From assembly GCF_003986955.1 (NCBI RefSeq), contig NZ_PIPN01000003.1:186001-250000 (forward strand): a stretch of 64,000 nt of DNA, read 5' to 3'. Positions 52,285 to 62,493 of this stretch are shown here, piece after piece (position 1 is the stretch's first letter; each line of letters begins with the position of its first letter). The position numbers and the translations under genes were made by a program. Source of the stretch: Aliidiomarina sedimenti. Its GTDB lineage: Bacteria > Pseudomonadota > Gammaproteobacteria > Enterobacterales > Alteromonadaceae. The notes beneath the pieces were generated by a model, which had not been told where the DNA came from, ran no database searches, and saw nothing but the letters and a program-made list of their open reading frames with translations.

Positions 52285-53037
52285 ATGTGGCGTTGGTTAC
52301 ACCCCTATGCAAAACCTGAGGCGACCTATCGTCTGAACAAAAAACTGCTGCCGTGGTTTGCCTGGCCGGGCGTTGTTCTGCTAGCGGTGGGGCTGGTCTG
52401 GGGGCTGGTATTTGCCCCTGCCGACTATCAGCAGGGCGACAGTTACCGGATTATTTTCATTCACGTGCCAAGCGCGATGTGGGCGATGGGCTTTTATGTC
52501 GGCATGGCTGTGGCGGCTTTGATTGCTGTGGTATGGCAGATCCGCACCGCCGAATGGGCGCTGATGGCGATTGCCCCGGTGGGCGCGGTGCTGACCTTCA
52601 TATCGCTGTTCACCGGTGCTATCTGGGGCCACCCGATGTGGGGGACCTGGTGGATTTGGGATGCGCGACTGACTTCGCAACTGATTCTGCTGTTTTTGTA
52701 TCTTGGGGTGATGGCGTTGTACGTGGCATTCGAAGATCAGCGTACCGGCGCTAAGGCGGCCGGTATTCTTGCGATGGTCGGGGTGATTAATATTCCCATC
52801 ATCCACTACTCCGTATACTGGTGGAATACGCTGCACCAGGGGTCGACGATTACCCAGATGGTGACCCGGCTGGAAGCCCCTACTATGCCAGCGGAGATGC
52901 TGTGGCCGCTGTTGGTGAACCTGTTTGGGTTCCTCGGTGTCTGTGCAGCGCTGGTTATCATGCGCCTGAATAATGAAATTCTACGCCGCGAAGTACGGCG
53001 GCCATGGGCTATCGCTATTCTCAAAGGAGGTCAGTAA
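52285..53037 (+). CDS. ccmC: Heme exporter protein CcmC
   Basis: CcmC loads heme onto CcmE on the periplasmic side. The 250-residue protein has six membrane segments, the tryptophan-rich WWD motif WGTWWIWDARLTSQLILL (about 114-131), and flanking heme-ligand histidines in FIHVPSAMWAMGF and IIHYSVYWWNTLHQG. It is adjacent to ccmB and ccmD. Confidence 0.97.
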   Translation: MWRWLHPYAKPEATYRLNKKLLPWFAWPGVVLLAVGLVWGLVFAPADYQQGDSYRIIFIHVPSAMWAMGFYVGMAVAALIAVVWQIRTAEWALMAIAPVGAVLTFISLFTGAIWGHPMWGTWWIWDARLTSQLILLFLYLGVMALYVAFEDQRTGAKAAGILAMVGVINIPIIHYSVYWWNTLHQGSTITQMVTRLEAPTMPAEMLWPLLVNLFGFLGVCAALVIMRLNNEILRREVRRPWAIAILKGGQ

Positions 53038-53262
53038 ATGGGACACTTTGACAGCTTCGCCGAATTTTTGGCTATGGGCGGGTACGCCGCGTATGTCTGG
53101 AGTGCCTTCGCTGCAACTTTTTTCTGTCTCGGCATACTAACCTGGCACACCCTCTATGTACGTAAAGCACTGCGTCGCGAAGCACTGAAACAACTGGCAC
53201 GCATTGAACGAATTGAGAAAGCCCGGGCGGCAAAGGCTGCCCGCGCTACCCGTAACGATTAA
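53038..53262 (+). CDS. ccmD: Heme exporter protein CcmD
   Basis: A small membrane protein needed to release holo-CcmE from CcmABC. 74 residues: one membrane helix (AAYVWSAFAATFFCLGILTW, about 18-37) followed by a basic cytoplasmic tail (RKALRREALKQLARIER). FAMGGYAAYVW-type sequence (here FLAMGGYAAYVW) is characteristic. The start directly follows the ccmC stop. Confidence 0.95.
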   Translation: MGHFDSFAEFLAMGGYAAYVWSAFAATFFCLGILTWHTLYVRKALRREALKQLARIERIEKARAAKAARATRND

Positions 53263-53286
53263 ATTTAGCCACTGAAGATGTAGCAT

Positions 53287-53793
53287 ATGAACCCAAGACG
53301 TAAACGCCGCCTGACTATGGTCAGTATCATTCTGGTGACACTGGCCGCAGCGACCGGGCTGGTGCTCTATGCACTGTCACAGAACATCGATTTATTTTAT
53401 ACCCCGACCGAGCTGGTGGAAGGCAAAGGTGCGGCTCAGGTTAAACCTGAGGTTGGCCAGCGCCTGCGCGTCGGCGGGCTGGTGGTGCCGGGCAGTGTAG
53501 AACGGATTGATGACGGTTTGACGATTGCCTTTGATCTGATTGACGAAGGGCCGGCGCAGATTACGGTGGAATACACCGGTATTCTGCCGGACCTGTTTCG
53601 CGAAGGGCAGGGGATTGTTGCGCAGGGCGAGTTGATTTCATCAACCCGGATCCGTGCCAGCGAGGTGTTAGCCAAACACGACGAGGAGTATATGCCGCCG
53701 GAACTTGCTAAAGCACTGAAAGGTATTGAGCACGTGCCGCCAGCAAATCAACAGCAGGAAGAGAGCGACAATGGCTCAGGGGGATACGAATGA
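53287..53793 (+). CDS. ccmE: Periplasmic heme chaperone CcmE
   Basis: CcmE carries heme covalently on a histidine from CcmC to CcmF. 168 residues: an N-terminal anchor ([20 protein letters not shown]), then the OB-fold domain with [20 protein letters not shown] and [17 protein letters not shown], and the heme-binding His in [13 protein letters not shown] (about residue 128). It overlaps ccmF by 4 nt. Confidence 0.97.
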   Translation: MNPRRKRRLTMVSIILVTLAAATGLVLYALSQNIDLFYTPTELVEGKGAAQVKPEVGQRLRVGGLVVPGSVERIDDGLTIAFDLIDEGPAQITVEYTGILPDLFREGQGIVAQGELISSTRIRASEVLAKHDEEYMPPELAKALKGIEHVPPANQQQEESDNGSGGYE

Positions 53794-55769
53794 TCGCTGA
53801 AATTGGACATTTTTCACTGGTCATTGCCTGTGCGTTCTCGCTCTTGCTGACTGTGGTGCCCCTGACTGGAGTTGCACGCAGTCACGGCGGGCAAATGGCA
53901 ATGGCGCGGCCACTTACCTATGGTATGTTCCTCTTCACTCTGATTTCGTTTATTGCCCTGTGCTGGGGCTTCCTGGTCAGCGATTTCAGTATTCTTAATG
54001 TGGCACAAAACTCCAATACCCAGCTACCTGCGATTTACAAACTAACCGCAGTGTGGGGCTCTCATGAAGGCTCGTTCCTGCTGTGGATGTTGATTCAGGC
54101 CGGCTGGGCGGCTGCACTGGCATTGTTCTCCAAACGTTTGCCGCTGGTTTTTGCCGCCCGGGTACTGGCGGTAATGGGGATGATAGGGGTCGGCTTCTAC
54201 TTCTTTATGCTGCTGACCTCGAATCCGTTTGACCGCACCATTCCAATGATCCCAGTGGATGGCCACGACCTTAATCCGCTGTTGCAGGACCCCGGCATGA
54301 TCATTCATCCGCCGTTGCTGTACATGGGCTATGTCGGATTTTCCGTGGCCTTCGCTTTTGCTATCGCCGCGCTGTTAGGCGGACGACTGGATGCGTCCTG
54401 GGCGCGCTGGTCACGTCCGTGGACCATTGCGGCCTGGATATTTCTGACCGTGGGCATCGCCCTGGGTAGCTGGTGGGCGTATTACGAACTCGGCTGGGGT
54501 GGCTGGTGGTTCTGGGATCCGGTAGAAAACGCGTCCTTCATGCCGTGGCTGGCCGGTACCGCATTGATGCATTCGCTGGCGGTTTCGGAAAAACGCGGTA
54601 GTTTTAAATCCTGGACCGTGTTGCTGGCGATTGCTGCGTTTAGTTTAAGTTTACTCGGCACCTTTCTGGTCCGCTCCGGGGTCTTGGTGTCGGTGCATGC
54701 GTTTGCTACTGATCCGGCCCGGGGTACCTTTTTGCTCGGGTTCCTTGGTGTGGTCATTGGCGGCTCGTTGCTGCTGTATGCGTTACGCGCCTCGAAAGTG
54801 GTCAGTTACTCGCGTTACGAATTATTTTCCCGCGAGGTGATGCTACTGGGTAACAATGTGCTGCTGGTGGTAGCGACCATGGTGGTTCTGCTCGGCACCT
54901 TACTACCTCTGGTGCATCAGGAATTGGGTTTAGGCTCAATATCAATCGGCGAACCCTTCTTTGACCAGGTCTTTATGTGGCTGACGATACCCTTCGCTCT
55001 TATGGTCGGCCTTGGGCCGCTGGTGCGCTGGCGGCGACAAAAGTGGGCCGATATTCAAAAATCGGTGTTGCTGGCCTTTACGCTCGCGGTACTGTTGGGA
55101 TGGGCTCTGCCGGCTATCTTTGCAGAACGGGTTAGCGGACTGGCGGTATTAGGTCTGTTGCTGGCATTGTGGATTGTGTTTGCCTCTGTCGCTGAAATCA
55201 AAATGCGCATCGCGCAGCGGGATAACATTCTGAGCAGCCTGGTTAAACTGGGTCCGAGTCACTGGGGTATGGTGCTTGGCCATTTGGGCTTCGCGGTGAC
55301 GCTGATCGGCATAACCATGGTGCAAAACTATGAAGTGGAGCGCGACGTGCGCCTGTCTCCGGGACAAAGTTATAGCGAACATGGCTATACCTTCCACTTC
55401 GAGGAGTTACGGGCCATCGAGGGGCCGAATTATCATAGCGATAAAGCGGTAATCCACATTACCCGTAATGAACGCGACGTTGAAACCCTGTTTACCGAGA
55501 AACGCTTTTACAATGTGCGCCGCCAGGTAATGACTCAAACCGGGCTCCAGGTTGGCTTTTTCCGTGACCTCTACATTGCCCTTGGCGATGAGCTTGGCGA
55601 TGGCAGCTACGCATTTCGTATTCACTATAAACCCTTCGTACGTTGGATCTGGGCGGGTGCTTTAATTATGGCGCTCGGTGGTGCCTTGTCGATTTCTGAT
55701 AAGCGCTATCGACTAAAAAGGCAGTCGGCACGGGTTATGGGACAAACATCGAAAGGGACGCCGCTATGA
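53790..55769 (+). CDS. ccmF: Cytochrome c heme lyase subunit CcmF
   Basis: CcmF, with CcmH, attaches heme to apocytochrome c. The 659-residue protein has about 15 membrane segments, the tryptophan-rich motif [19 protein letters not shown] (about 236-254), [20 protein letters not shown] and [11 protein letters not shown]. Length is typical. It overlaps both neighbours by 4 nt. Confidence 0.97.
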   Translation: MIAEIGHFSLVIACAFSLLLTVVPLTGVARSHGGQMAMARPLTYGMFLFTLISFIALCWGFLVSDFSILNVAQNSNTQLPAIYKLTAVWGSHEGSFLLWMLIQAGWAAALALFSKRLPLVFAARVLAVMGMIGVGFYFFMLLTSNPFDRTIPMIPVDGHDLNPLLQDPGMIIHPPLLYMGYVGFSVAFAFAIAALLGGRLDASWARWSRPWTIAAWIFLTVGIALGSWWAYYELGWGGWWFWDPVENASFMPWLAGTALMHSLAVSEKRGSFKSWTVLLAIAAFSLSLLGTFLVRSGVLVSVHAFATDPARGTFLLGFLGVVIGGSLLLYALRASKVVSYSRYELFSREVMLLGNNVLLVVATMVVLLGTLLPLVHQELGLGSISIGEPFFDQVFMWLTIPFALMVGLGPLVRWRRQKWADIQKSVLLAFTLAVLLGWALPAIFAERVSGLAVLGLLLALWIVFASVAEIKMRIAQRDNILSSLVKLGPSHWGMVLGHLGFAVTLIGITMVQNYEVERDVRLSPGQSYSEHGYTFHFEELRAIEGPNYHSDKAVIHITRNERDVETLFTEKRFYNVRRQVMTQTGLQVGFFRDLYIALGDELGDGSYAFRIHYKPFVRWIWAGALIMALGGALSISDKRYRLKRQSARVMGQTSKGTPL

Positions 55770-56380
55770 ACCAGAAACTTAAAACGCTGATTTTTCTGTT
55801 ACCGCTGTTGGCGTTTCTTGGCCTGGCGGGCTTCCTGTACAGTGGCCTGTTCTCGGATCCGAGCAAGCTGGAGTCTGTATTAGTCGGGCGCGAAGTGCCG
55901 CCTTTTGAATTACCGGATTTGTATAATCCGGACCAGACTCATGACCAGAGTATTCTGGGTGGTGAGCCCATGCTGCTAAACGTGTGGGCGACCTGGTGCC
56001 CGACCTGCTATGCCGAGCATACCTTTTTGAATACGTTGCGCGAAGAGGGGGTCTATATTATCGGTCTGAATTACAAAGATGACTCCCGTGCCGCCGCAGT
56101 CAACTGGTTACAGGAACTGGATGATCCTTATCAAATCAATCTGTTTGACCAAACCGGCATGCTGGCGTTGGATCTTGGCGTCTATGGCGCGCCGGAAACC
56201 TATGTGATTGACGCCGATGGCATTATCTTACACCGCCATGTGGGTGATATGAACGAGCGGGTCTGGCAGCAAACGGTCGCGCCAATATTCTACCGCGCGC
56301 GCTTACAGGCCGGTCTCAGCGTGCCTGAAGCGTACCGTCATTTAGCTCGCGACAGTGAGCAGGGAGGCATTGATGAGTAA
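55766..56380 (+). CDS. ccmG: Thiol:disulfide interchange protein CcmG (DsbE)
   Basis: A membrane-anchored thioredoxin-like protein that keeps apocytochrome c cysteines reduced. 204 residues: an N-terminal anchor (about 7-27), then the thioredoxin fold with the active site WATWCPTCYAEHTFL (CxxC about 76-79), ELDDPYQINLFDQTG and GVYGAPETYVID with the cis-Pro. Spacing and overlap with ccmF and ccmH fit the operon. Confidence 0.97.
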   Translation: MNQKLKTLIFLLPLLAFLGLAGFLYSGLFSDPSKLESVLVGREVPPFELPDLYNPDQTHDQSILGGEPMLLNVWATWCPTCYAEHTFLNTLREEGVYIIGLNYKDDSRAAAVNWLQELDDPYQINLFDQTGMLALDLGVYGAPETYVIDADGIILHRHVGDMNERVWQQTVAPIFYRARLQAGLSVPEAYRHLARDSEQGGIDE

Positions 56381-56873
56381 AGCACTATCATGGTTGAGCC
56401 TGCTTGCCTTGCTAAGCTGGACCTTGTTCGCTGTATCCGCGGCAAGCGCCAGTGGTGAAACCTATACTTTCGAAACCGACGCCCAGGAGCGTCAGTATCG
56501 CCAGCTAATTAACGAGCTGCGCTGCCCTAAATGTCAGAATCAGACGATTGCTGATTCCGATGCGCCGCTGGCTCAGGACCTTCGCGAACGGGTTTATCAG
56601 ATGACGATGGAAGGGCAGAGCCGCGGCGAGATTATCGAGTTTATGCGCGTGCGCTACGGTGATTTTGTGCATTATAAGCCGCCGCTGAATGCCAGTACGC
56701 TGGTGCTTTGGCTCGGTCCGGCGGCGGTTTTGATTATCGGGGTGCTAACCATTGTGGTGATGGCGAAGCGGCAAAAGAAAGCACTGAACCTGTCGGTGCA
56801 GGAACAGCAGCGGTTGGATGCATTGCTGAAAGAAGAGCAAAGCGACGAGCAATCTGAGGAGCAACGCCGATGA
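56373..56873 (+). CDS. ccmH: Cytochrome c-type biogenesis protein CcmH
   Basis: The thiol-active subunit of the heme ligation complex. 166 residues from ATG 56373 (GGGAGG upstream): signal peptide, redox motif LRCPKCQNQTIADSDAPLAQ (about 49-68) and a C-terminal membrane helix (LVLWLGPAAVLIIGVLTIVV). It overlaps ccmG by 8 nt and ccmI by 4 nt. It is the short CcmH; the TPR part is the separate ccmI gene. Confidence 0.96.
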   Translation: MSKALSWLSLLALLSWTLFAVSAASASGETYTFETDAQERQYRQLINELRCPKCQNQTIADSDAPLAQDLRERVYQMTMEGQSRGEIIEFMRVRYGDFVHYKPPLNASTLVLWLGPAAVLIIGVLTIVVMAKRQKKALNLSVQEQQRLDALLKEEQSDEQSEEQRR

Positions 56874-58072
56874 TGTGGTATGCAATATTAGCGGCGCTAT
56901 TAATGGTCGCAGTTTTGATCCTGGTGTGGGTGCGACGTCAGCAGAGCGCCGCCTATAGTATTCAGGCGTCAAACCGAACCCTGTACGAAGCCCGTCGGCG
57001 TGAACTTGAGAGCGAGCGTAATGAAGGCACTCTGAGCGAGAGCGATTATGACCATGCGTTGCTCGAGTTGCAGAAGAGCTTTGTTGCGGAGAACGACGAT
57101 GACGAGAAGCCGGTGCGCGAAGAAGCCGCCAATATGTGGTTGCCAGCAGGTTTACTGGTGGCGCTGGTACTGGTGTTGTACTTCGTGGTTGGCGACAGCT
57201 GGAAACTGCAACGCCAGGCGGACGACGCCATGCTGGCACTACCTGAATTAAGCGAGCGTATTCTTGGTAACGGCAGCGAACAGCCGAGTATGGAAGAAGT
57301 CGAAACCTTCGCCTTGGGGCTGCGCCAACGGCTTGACCAACAGCCGGACGCAGGCGCCTGGCTGTTGTACGGACGGGTGATGATGCAGATGCGGGAAATT
57401 GAGCAGGCTATCGAAGCCTATGAGCGCTCATTGCTACTTGATCCAAATCGCACTGCAACTCTTATTACCCATGCGCAGGCCCTGATTATGATGGGCAGTG
57501 ACAATGATCTGGCGCGTGCGGCTGGCAATATCCGTCAGGTCCTTGACGAGGACGCGATGAATGCAGAAGCGCTCGGTTTATTAGGCGTGGTCGCCTTTGA
57601 ACGTGGTGACTACGCCCAGGCCAGGCAAGCCTGGGAGATCACGCTGCAGTTGCTGGATAGTAATGACCCGCGCTATGCCGCCATTGAGGCTTCCCTGGAT
57701 CAGGTCGAAACACGACTGTCCGGCGATTTGGTGTATCTGACCGTTACCGTCGATATTAGTGAAACCTTGCGCAATGAAATGCCACCCCAGGCCAACCTGT
57801 TCGTGTTTGTTCGCGACCCGGACGGTAGCAGGGCCCCGGCAGCGGTTATTCGGCAGCCAGTTAGTGACTTTCCGGTCACTTTGACATTAACTGAAAATGA
57901 CGCCATGGTAGACGGCCACACACTGGTAACCATCGAAAGTTGGCTGGTTAGTGCGCGTCTGACGACAGCGGAAACCATCGAAATTGGTCCTGGCGTTATG
58001 GAAGCACGCCCACGTTTATTGGAAACTGAGTCAGGTCAGCAAGTTAACCTGACGATTACTGAGATGCATTAA
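56870..58072 (+). CDS. ccmI: Cytochrome c biogenesis TPR protein CcmI
   Basis: CcmI captures the C-terminus of apocytochrome c. 400 residues: two N-terminal membrane helices (about 3-20 and 88-104), a leucine-rich loop between them, a TPR region (about 130-270; LLYGRVMMQMREIEQAIEAY, ALGLLGVVAFERGDYAQARQ) and a C-terminal beta domain. Its stop overlaps the mlaA start (TAATG). Confidence 0.94.
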   Translation: MMWYAILAALLMVAVLILVWVRRQQSAAYSIQASNRTLYEARRRELESERNEGTLSESDYDHALLELQKSFVAENDDDEKPVREEAANMWLPAGLLVALVLVLYFVVGDSWKLQRQADDAMLALPELSERILGNGSEQPSMEEVETFALGLRQRLDQQPDAGAWLLYGRVMMQMREIEQAIEAYERSLLLDPNRTATLITHAQALIMMGSDNDLARAAGNIRQVLDEDAMNAEALGLLGVVAFERGDYAQARQAWEITLQLLDSNDPRYAAIEASLDQVETRLSGDLVYLTVTVDISETLRNEMPPQANLFVFVRDPDGSRAPAAVIRQPVSDFPVTLTLTENDAMVDGHTLVTIESWLVSARLTTAETIEIGPGVMEARPRLLETESGQQVNLTITEMH

Positions 58073-58989
58073 TGAAACACAAGACGTTCTGGTCTTTTTG
58101 GCTGGTACCTGCACTGGTTCTGACCCTTTCTGCCTGCTCTGGCACGCCCACTGAGGAGGCTGCTGACAACGCAGTAACTGCCGACAGCACTGAAGAGGAC
58201 ACCCCGCAACCAGATGATGCTGGTGAACCGGAGTTTGACTTCAGCGATGATCGCGACCCCTGGGAAGAGTTCAACCGCAGGATGTGGAGTTTCAATCGCA
58301 ATATTCTTGACCCATTTTTTGTGACTCCAGCGGCAACGGGCTGGTCCTATATTCCTAAGCCGGTGCGCAGCGGTCTGTATAACATGACCGAAAACCTGAC
58401 AGAACCTGGCTCAGTGGTGAATAACGTGCTGCAGGGTAAAGGCAAGTCATCGGCAGTGAGTGTAGGACGTTTCGTTCTTAATAGCACTATTGGTCTGCTT
58501 GGCTTCTTTGATGTCGCCACCCCGATGGGACTTGAGCAGGATAAAGAAAGCTTTGGCGAAACCCTGGCCGTTTGGGGTAGCCCGGATGGGCCCTATATTA
58601 TGTTGCCGGGCATCGGGCCCACCGTGGTGGTCGATCGTGGTGGTGACTTTGTCGATGACCTGTACTCGCCAACCAATTATTTTAACTTCTACGTAAGCCT
58701 GGCGCGCTATGCTATCCGGGGCCTGGAGCAGCGTCTGGAAGTCAGAGAACTGGAACCTATGCTGGAAAGCTCACTGGACGAATACGCGTTTGTACGTGAC
58801 GTCTATTTTTCCTACTGGCGGGACAAAGTCTATGATGGTGAACCGCCGCGTGAAGATCGCTGGGACCAGGATCTGGACGACTGGGATAACTGGGAAGACG
58901 AAAGCTGGGCAGAGCATTCGGAGAGTGACGCAAGCTGGTCAGATCGGGAAGACGAGCAGGCCTGGCAAACGATTAAACGTGCAAACTGA
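58072..58989 (+). CDS. mlaA: Outer-membrane phospholipid retrograde transport lipoprotein MlaA (VacJ)
   Basis: MlaA removes phospholipids from the outer leaflet of the outer membrane with porin partners and MlaC. 305 residues: lipoprotein signal with lipobox LSAC (Cys about 22), an acidic linker, then DPWEEFNRRMWSFNRNILDP, GFFDVATPMGL, ETLAVWG and GPYIMLPGIGP, all MlaA hallmarks. The C-terminus is unusually acidic and Trp-rich. It starts within the ccmI stop codon, so it is translationally coupled to the ccm operon. Confidence 0.95.
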   Translation: MKHKTFWSFWLVPALVLTLSACSGTPTEEAADNAVTADSTEEDTPQPDDAGEPEFDFSDDRDPWEEFNRRMWSFNRNILDPFFVTPAATGWSYIPKPVRSGLYNMTENLTEPGSVVNNVLQGKGKSSAVSVGRFVLNSTIGLLGFFDVATPMGLEQDKESFGETLAVWGSPDGPYIMLPGIGPTVVVDRGGDFVDDLYSPTNYFNFYVSLARYAIRGLEQRLEVRELEPMLESSLDEYAFVRDVYFSYWRDKVYDGEPPREDRWDQDLDDWDNWEDESWAEHSESDASWSDREDEQAWQTIKRAN

Positions 58990-59072
58990 CAACAGGTGCA
59001 AATAGTTGTATTGACGAATAGGCAATGCTGAATAATCATTAACCCTAAAGTATGAGCAAAGCGGAGGCGTAG

Positions 59073-60074
59073 ATGCTCAATACACGGGTACTTTTGATTG
59101 AAGATGATCTGATTTTTCAGCAGCTCGTCGAGCGTTTTCTTGAACAGCGCGGATATCAGGTCACCTGTGCAGATGACGGTGAGCAGGGCTGGAACTTAGT
59201 ACAACAAGGCGAGTTCGATATTGTGCTGTGCGATCTGAATCTGCCGGGGCTTGGTGGGCTTGAGGTTCTTGAGCGCCTGTTACACAGCTATGCGCAGTTG
59301 CCGGTGATCGTTATATCAGCGTCGGAACGGATGTCGGACATCCGCGAGGCAGTGCGCCTGGGCGCCTGGGACTATCTGGTGAAGCCAGTTGAACATCTGG
59401 AAACCCTGGATGTAGCGATTCAGAACTGCCTGCATCGTAACTCGCTGGAAGCGAGCTGGGAGCATGAGCGCTGGGAGCTCGATGACCATATCGATGTGCT
59501 CTTTGACAGCGATAAAATGTCGCAGCAATTGTCCGACGATCTGACTCCGCACGAACCTTTGCACATCGGACCGTTCGAAATAACTCACCATTTAGATGAT
59601 CAGGATAGCGATGCAGTCTGGGTCGACTACCATCGTTTACCCGATAACAAAGCAATTGCGGTGATGGCCAATGCCCAGGCGTTGGCCGGTCAAAGTCTGC
59701 TATCGTTACTGGTACTTAAAACGATCTTTAACCCAATTGTCCGCGCCGCGACCACCAACCACCCGGAAATGCTGGCCAACCCCCATAAAATCTTAGAACG
59801 ACTGAATGCTGAACTGTGCCATTCGAAAATGAAATCTGCTTTCGACATGGTCCTGCTCTGGCTCGACGGTGACAGTGGGGCAATTCACTGGGGCCACGCC
59901 GGTGACAGTCTGCGCATCAGTATGGACAGTAAACCAGACCTGGCATTAGGGATCTGGGCTCACGCGAGCTTCAAGGCTCACCATGGGCAGGTTGCCGATG
60001 AGGGCAAACTAAGCATCGGCAATGACCGCACCATGCTATCGATTATGCGCCCGGCGGCGGTGTCGGCGGCTTAG
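59073..60074 (+). CDS. rssB: Two-component response regulator, RssB-like
   Basis: RssB delivers sigma-S to ClpXP for degradation. 333 residues: receiver domain (LLIEDDLIFQQLVERFL; phosphoacceptor Asp54 in LCDLNLPGLGG; LVKPVEHL) and a C-terminal PP2C/SpoIIE-like domain lacking several metal-binding acidic residues (VLLWLDGDSGAIHWGHAGDS, about 265-284), like the degenerate domain of RssB. galU lies close downstream, as in E. coli, which supports this call over a generic receiver-phosphatase. The 3' end overlaps the convergent gene. Confidence 0.85.
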   Translation: MLNTRVLLIEDDLIFQQLVERFLEQRGYQVTCADDGEQGWNLVQQGEFDIVLCDLNLPGLGGLEVLERLLHSYAQLPVIVISASERMSDIREAVRLGAWDYLVKPVEHLETLDVAIQNCLHRNSLEASWEHERWELDDHIDVLFDSDKMSQQLSDDLTPHEPLHIGPFEITHHLDDQDSDAVWVDYHRLPDNKAIAVMANAQALAGQSLLSLLVLKTIFNPIVRAATTNHPEMLANPHKILERLNAELCHSKMKSAFDMVLLWLDGDSGAIHWGHAGDSLRISMDSKPDLALGIWAHASFKAHHGQVADEGKLSIGNDRTMLSIMRPAAVSAA

Positions 60075-60405
60075 TGTCATCGTCCTCTCCAGTCGCAGCT
60101 GCCTGCTGTTGAAATTGCTCTGCTGCGTCCTTCAGATAAGGGCGTGCCAGGTTGAGCGTTAACGGGTGTAACAGCAGCGGATAGAACAAGCCAGCGGCGA
60201 GTAAGGCAAGAATGCGCAAGCCCCAGCCCTCTACTGTGACCAGCTGCCAGAACAGGGCCGCCAATACCAGCAGCTTCAGGAAGTTAGTCAGATAGCGTCG
60301 AGGGAGTGGCATAGTGCGTGCTGCTAACTGAATAATCTGCGCACGCCCGGTAGCCCGAAACGGAGCCAGCTCTGGGATTTTTCGGGCACTCCAGTACAAT
60401 TTCAT
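60043..60405 (-). CDS. Small membrane protein of unknown function
   Basis: 120 residues from an ATG at 60405 with AAGG upstream (an ATG at 60441 has no ribosome binding site). A basic N-terminal part (MKLYWSARKIPELAPFRATG, RTMPLPRRYL), two hydrophobic segments (about 40-58 and 62-80), and a hydrophilic tail ending in a Pro run (TKPPTPPPGA). It overlaps the 3' end of rssB by 32 nt. I do not recognise the family with confidence; similar small proteins occur in Alteromonadales. No function assigned. Confidence 0.7.
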   Translation of the reverse strand: MKLYWSARKIPELAPFRATGRAQIIQLAARTMPLPRRYLTNFLKLLVLAALFWQLVTVEGWGLRILALLAAGLFYPLLLHPLTLNLARPYLKDAAEQFQQQAAATGEDDDTKPPTPPPGA

Positions 60406-60507
60406 AATGACCTTGAGGTTGGCGAAGTTTGGCCTGATCATATCATTTTCGTCGCTGACAATGGTAAACTCTGACGCAGTGTATTATGACATTAAGGACA
60501 ACGAAGC

Positions 60508-61416
60508 ATGACGAAGACGTCAACCAATAAAGGCCAGAAAGTCAGTAAGGTCATCATTCCGGTAGCCGGACTTGGGACACGCATGCTACCCGCGACCAAA
60601 GCGATCCCAAAAGAGATGCTGCCGCTGGTTGATAAACCGCTTATTCAATACATAGTTAACGAATGCGCGGCGGCGGGTTTGACGGAAATTATCCTGGTCA
60701 CCCATTCCAGTAAAAACTCGATAGAAAACCACTTTGATACCAGTTTCGAGCTGGAAGCGACCCTGGAAAGCCGCGTCAAGCGCCAGTTACTTGATGAAGT
60801 CCAGAGCATTTGCCCACCGGGCGTGACAATTATGCATGTCCGTCAGGGCGTGGCGAAAGGCCTTGGTCATGCGATTCTGACTGCTCGTCCTCTGGTTGGT
60901 GATGAACCTTTTGCGGTGGTCTTGCCGGACGTGCTGTTAGATGAGTCGACGGCCGATCTTAGCAAAGACAACATGGCCGAAATGGTGCAGAGCTTTGCTA
61001 AGCAGGGAGTAAGCCAGGTGATGGTGGAAAAGGTTCCGGCAGAACTGGTCAGCAACTATGGGGTTGCTGATATTGGTGGCGCGACGCTGCAGGCGGGTGA
61101 ACAGGCGCCAATCAGTCAATTGGTAGAAAAGCCACCGGTTGATTCTGCGCCTTCAGATCTGGCTGTGGTCGGGCGTTATGTATTCACCCGCGAACTGTGG
61201 CCGTTATTGGCCGTGACGCCAGTTGGAGCCGGTGACGAAATTCAGTTAACGGATGCGATTGCGATGCTGTTAAATAAGCAGCAGGTTAATGCCTATTACA
61301 TGAAGGGCAAAAGCCATGACTGTGGCAACAAGTTAGGCTACGCAATGGCATTTGTGGAGTATGCCAAACGCCATTCTGAACTCGGCGACGAGTTTAATGC
61401 ATGGTTACAAGGGTAG
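60508..61416 (+). CDS. galU: UTP-glucose-1-phosphate uridylyltransferase GalU
   Basis: Makes UDP-glucose for surface polysaccharides and trehalose-type pathways. The 302-residue protein has the nucleotidyltransferase motif [20 protein letters not shown] (about 17-36), [23 protein letters not shown] and the sugar-binding LVEKPP and [16 protein letters not shown] 60508 with AAGGA nearby. It faces the LysR gene across a strong bidirectional terminator. Confidence 0.97.
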   Translation: MTKTSTNKGQKVSKVIIPVAGLGTRMLPATKAIPKEMLPLVDKPLIQYIVNECAAAGLTEIILVTHSSKNSIENHFDTSFELEATLESRVKRQLLDEVQSICPPGVTIMHVRQGVAKGLGHAILTARPLVGDEPFAVVLPDVLLDESTADLSKDNMAEMVQSFAKQGVSQVMVEKVPAELVSNYGVADIGGATLQAGEQAPISQLVEKPPVDSAPSDLAVVGRYVFTRELWPLLAVTPVGAGDEIQLTDAIAMLLNKQQVNAYYMKGKSHDCGNKLGYAMAFVEYAKRHSELGDEFNAWLQG

Positions 61417-61445
61417 CCTTAGCAGAAACTCAGGTCAGGCAAACC

Positions 61446-61486
61446 AACGTAAGAAGGGCAGGTTATTAACCTGCCCTTCTTACGTT
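61446..61486. terminator. Perfect 41-bp inverted repeat, bidirectional terminator
   Basis: Two perfectly complementary 20-nt arms (61446-61465 and 61467-61486) around a single T. It lies between convergent galU and the LysR gene. T tracts are short, but position and stability make a two-way terminator likely. Confidence 0.8.
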
Positions 61487-61505
61487 CTGAGGCCGGGAAA
61501 CTAGT

Positions 61506-62435
61506 CTACGACAGTGACCCGGCCAGCACTTCAGGGGATAGATTCGAACTGCGGCTTTCGAGGAGTTTATCCGCTAACAGCTTGGCACAGGGGCCGGTTT
61601 TTTCGCCTTTTGGCAGAACCAGATACAGTAAGCCACTGCGATGTGAACTACCGTCAATGGTGAGTCGGGTTAACTCGCCACGACTGACCGATTCTTCGGA
61701 CATATAGGTTGGCAACCAGCAAAAGCCCAGACCACTTTTAATCAGGCGCAGCGCCTCGTCAAAATGACTGACTGTCCAGCGCTGCTCCGCTTTCAGCCAG
61801 CCTGAGGTTTCGCTCGGTTTGCTGGCGGTGTCGCGAATGACAACCTGCAAATGATTGAGTAAATCGGACTGTTTAATTGGCTGAGGTAATTTGGCCAGTT
61901 CGTGTTGTGGGTGACATACCAGCTCCATGCGAAACTCAGCAAAGGGTTCGCCGAGTACACCTTTGGGAAGGTGGTGGGTAATCACCACATCCGCGCTCTG
62001 CTCGACAATTTGTTCCAGCGTACCGGTCAGCACTGTATCATCAATGATCAGGCGGCTGCCGCGGCTTTCACGGTTAAAGTCAGCGAAAATAGGGAGTAAT
62101 GGTGAGCGGTTACAGACCATTTCGACGGCCAGGCGAACCTCGGGTTCCCAGCCAAAATGAAGATTGTCAGCAAGCTGTTCGAGCTCGGTGACGGTTTGGG
62201 TAAGCTGGCGCGAACGGCGCAACATCACTTCCCCAATTTCGGTAAGGTAGGCCTTTCGACCCCGCACTTCGAGTAGTTGAACTCCAAGCACCTGCTGTAG
62301 CTTAGCCACCGCGTGATTTAATGATGACTGGCTTTTATTTAGCTGTTCCGCTGCATGAGCATAGCCGCCAAAATCGACAACGGCTTGCAATATGCGCCAC
62401 TGCTCTACTGTGGTTTTGGGTCTGTAAATGCTCAC
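61506..62435 (-). CDS. LysR family transcriptional regulator
   Basis: 309 residues from a GTG at 62435 (AAGGA upstream; an ATG at 62453 adds six residues). N-terminal winged helix-turn-helix (about 6-65; AVVDFGGYAHAAEQLNKSQS, SLNHAVAKLQQVLGVQLLEV) and a substrate-binding domain (about 90-295). It regulates an unknown target; the divergent neighbour is not within the window and cmoB lies upstream in the same direction. No further specificity can be read from the sequence. Confidence 0.9.
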   Translation of the reverse strand: MSIYRPKTTVEQWRILQAVVDFGGYAHAAEQLNKSQSSLNHAVAKLQQVLGVQLLEVRGRKAYLTEIGEVMLRRSRQLTQTVTELEQLADNLHFGWEPEVRLAVEMVCNRSPLLPIFADFNRESRGSRLIIDDTVLTGTLEQIVEQSADVVITHHLPKGVLGEPFAEFRMELVCHPQHELAKLPQPIKQSDLLNHLQVVIRDTASKPSETSGWLKAEQRWTVSHFDEALRLIKSGLGFCWLPTYMSEESVSRGELTRLTIDGSSHRSGLLYLVLPKGEKTGPCAKLLADKLLESRSSNLSPEVLAGSLS

Positions 62436-62493
62436 TATAAAATCCTTACACATCCTGAATCGGAGGCTTTAACACAGCCCACAGAGATGGAAT

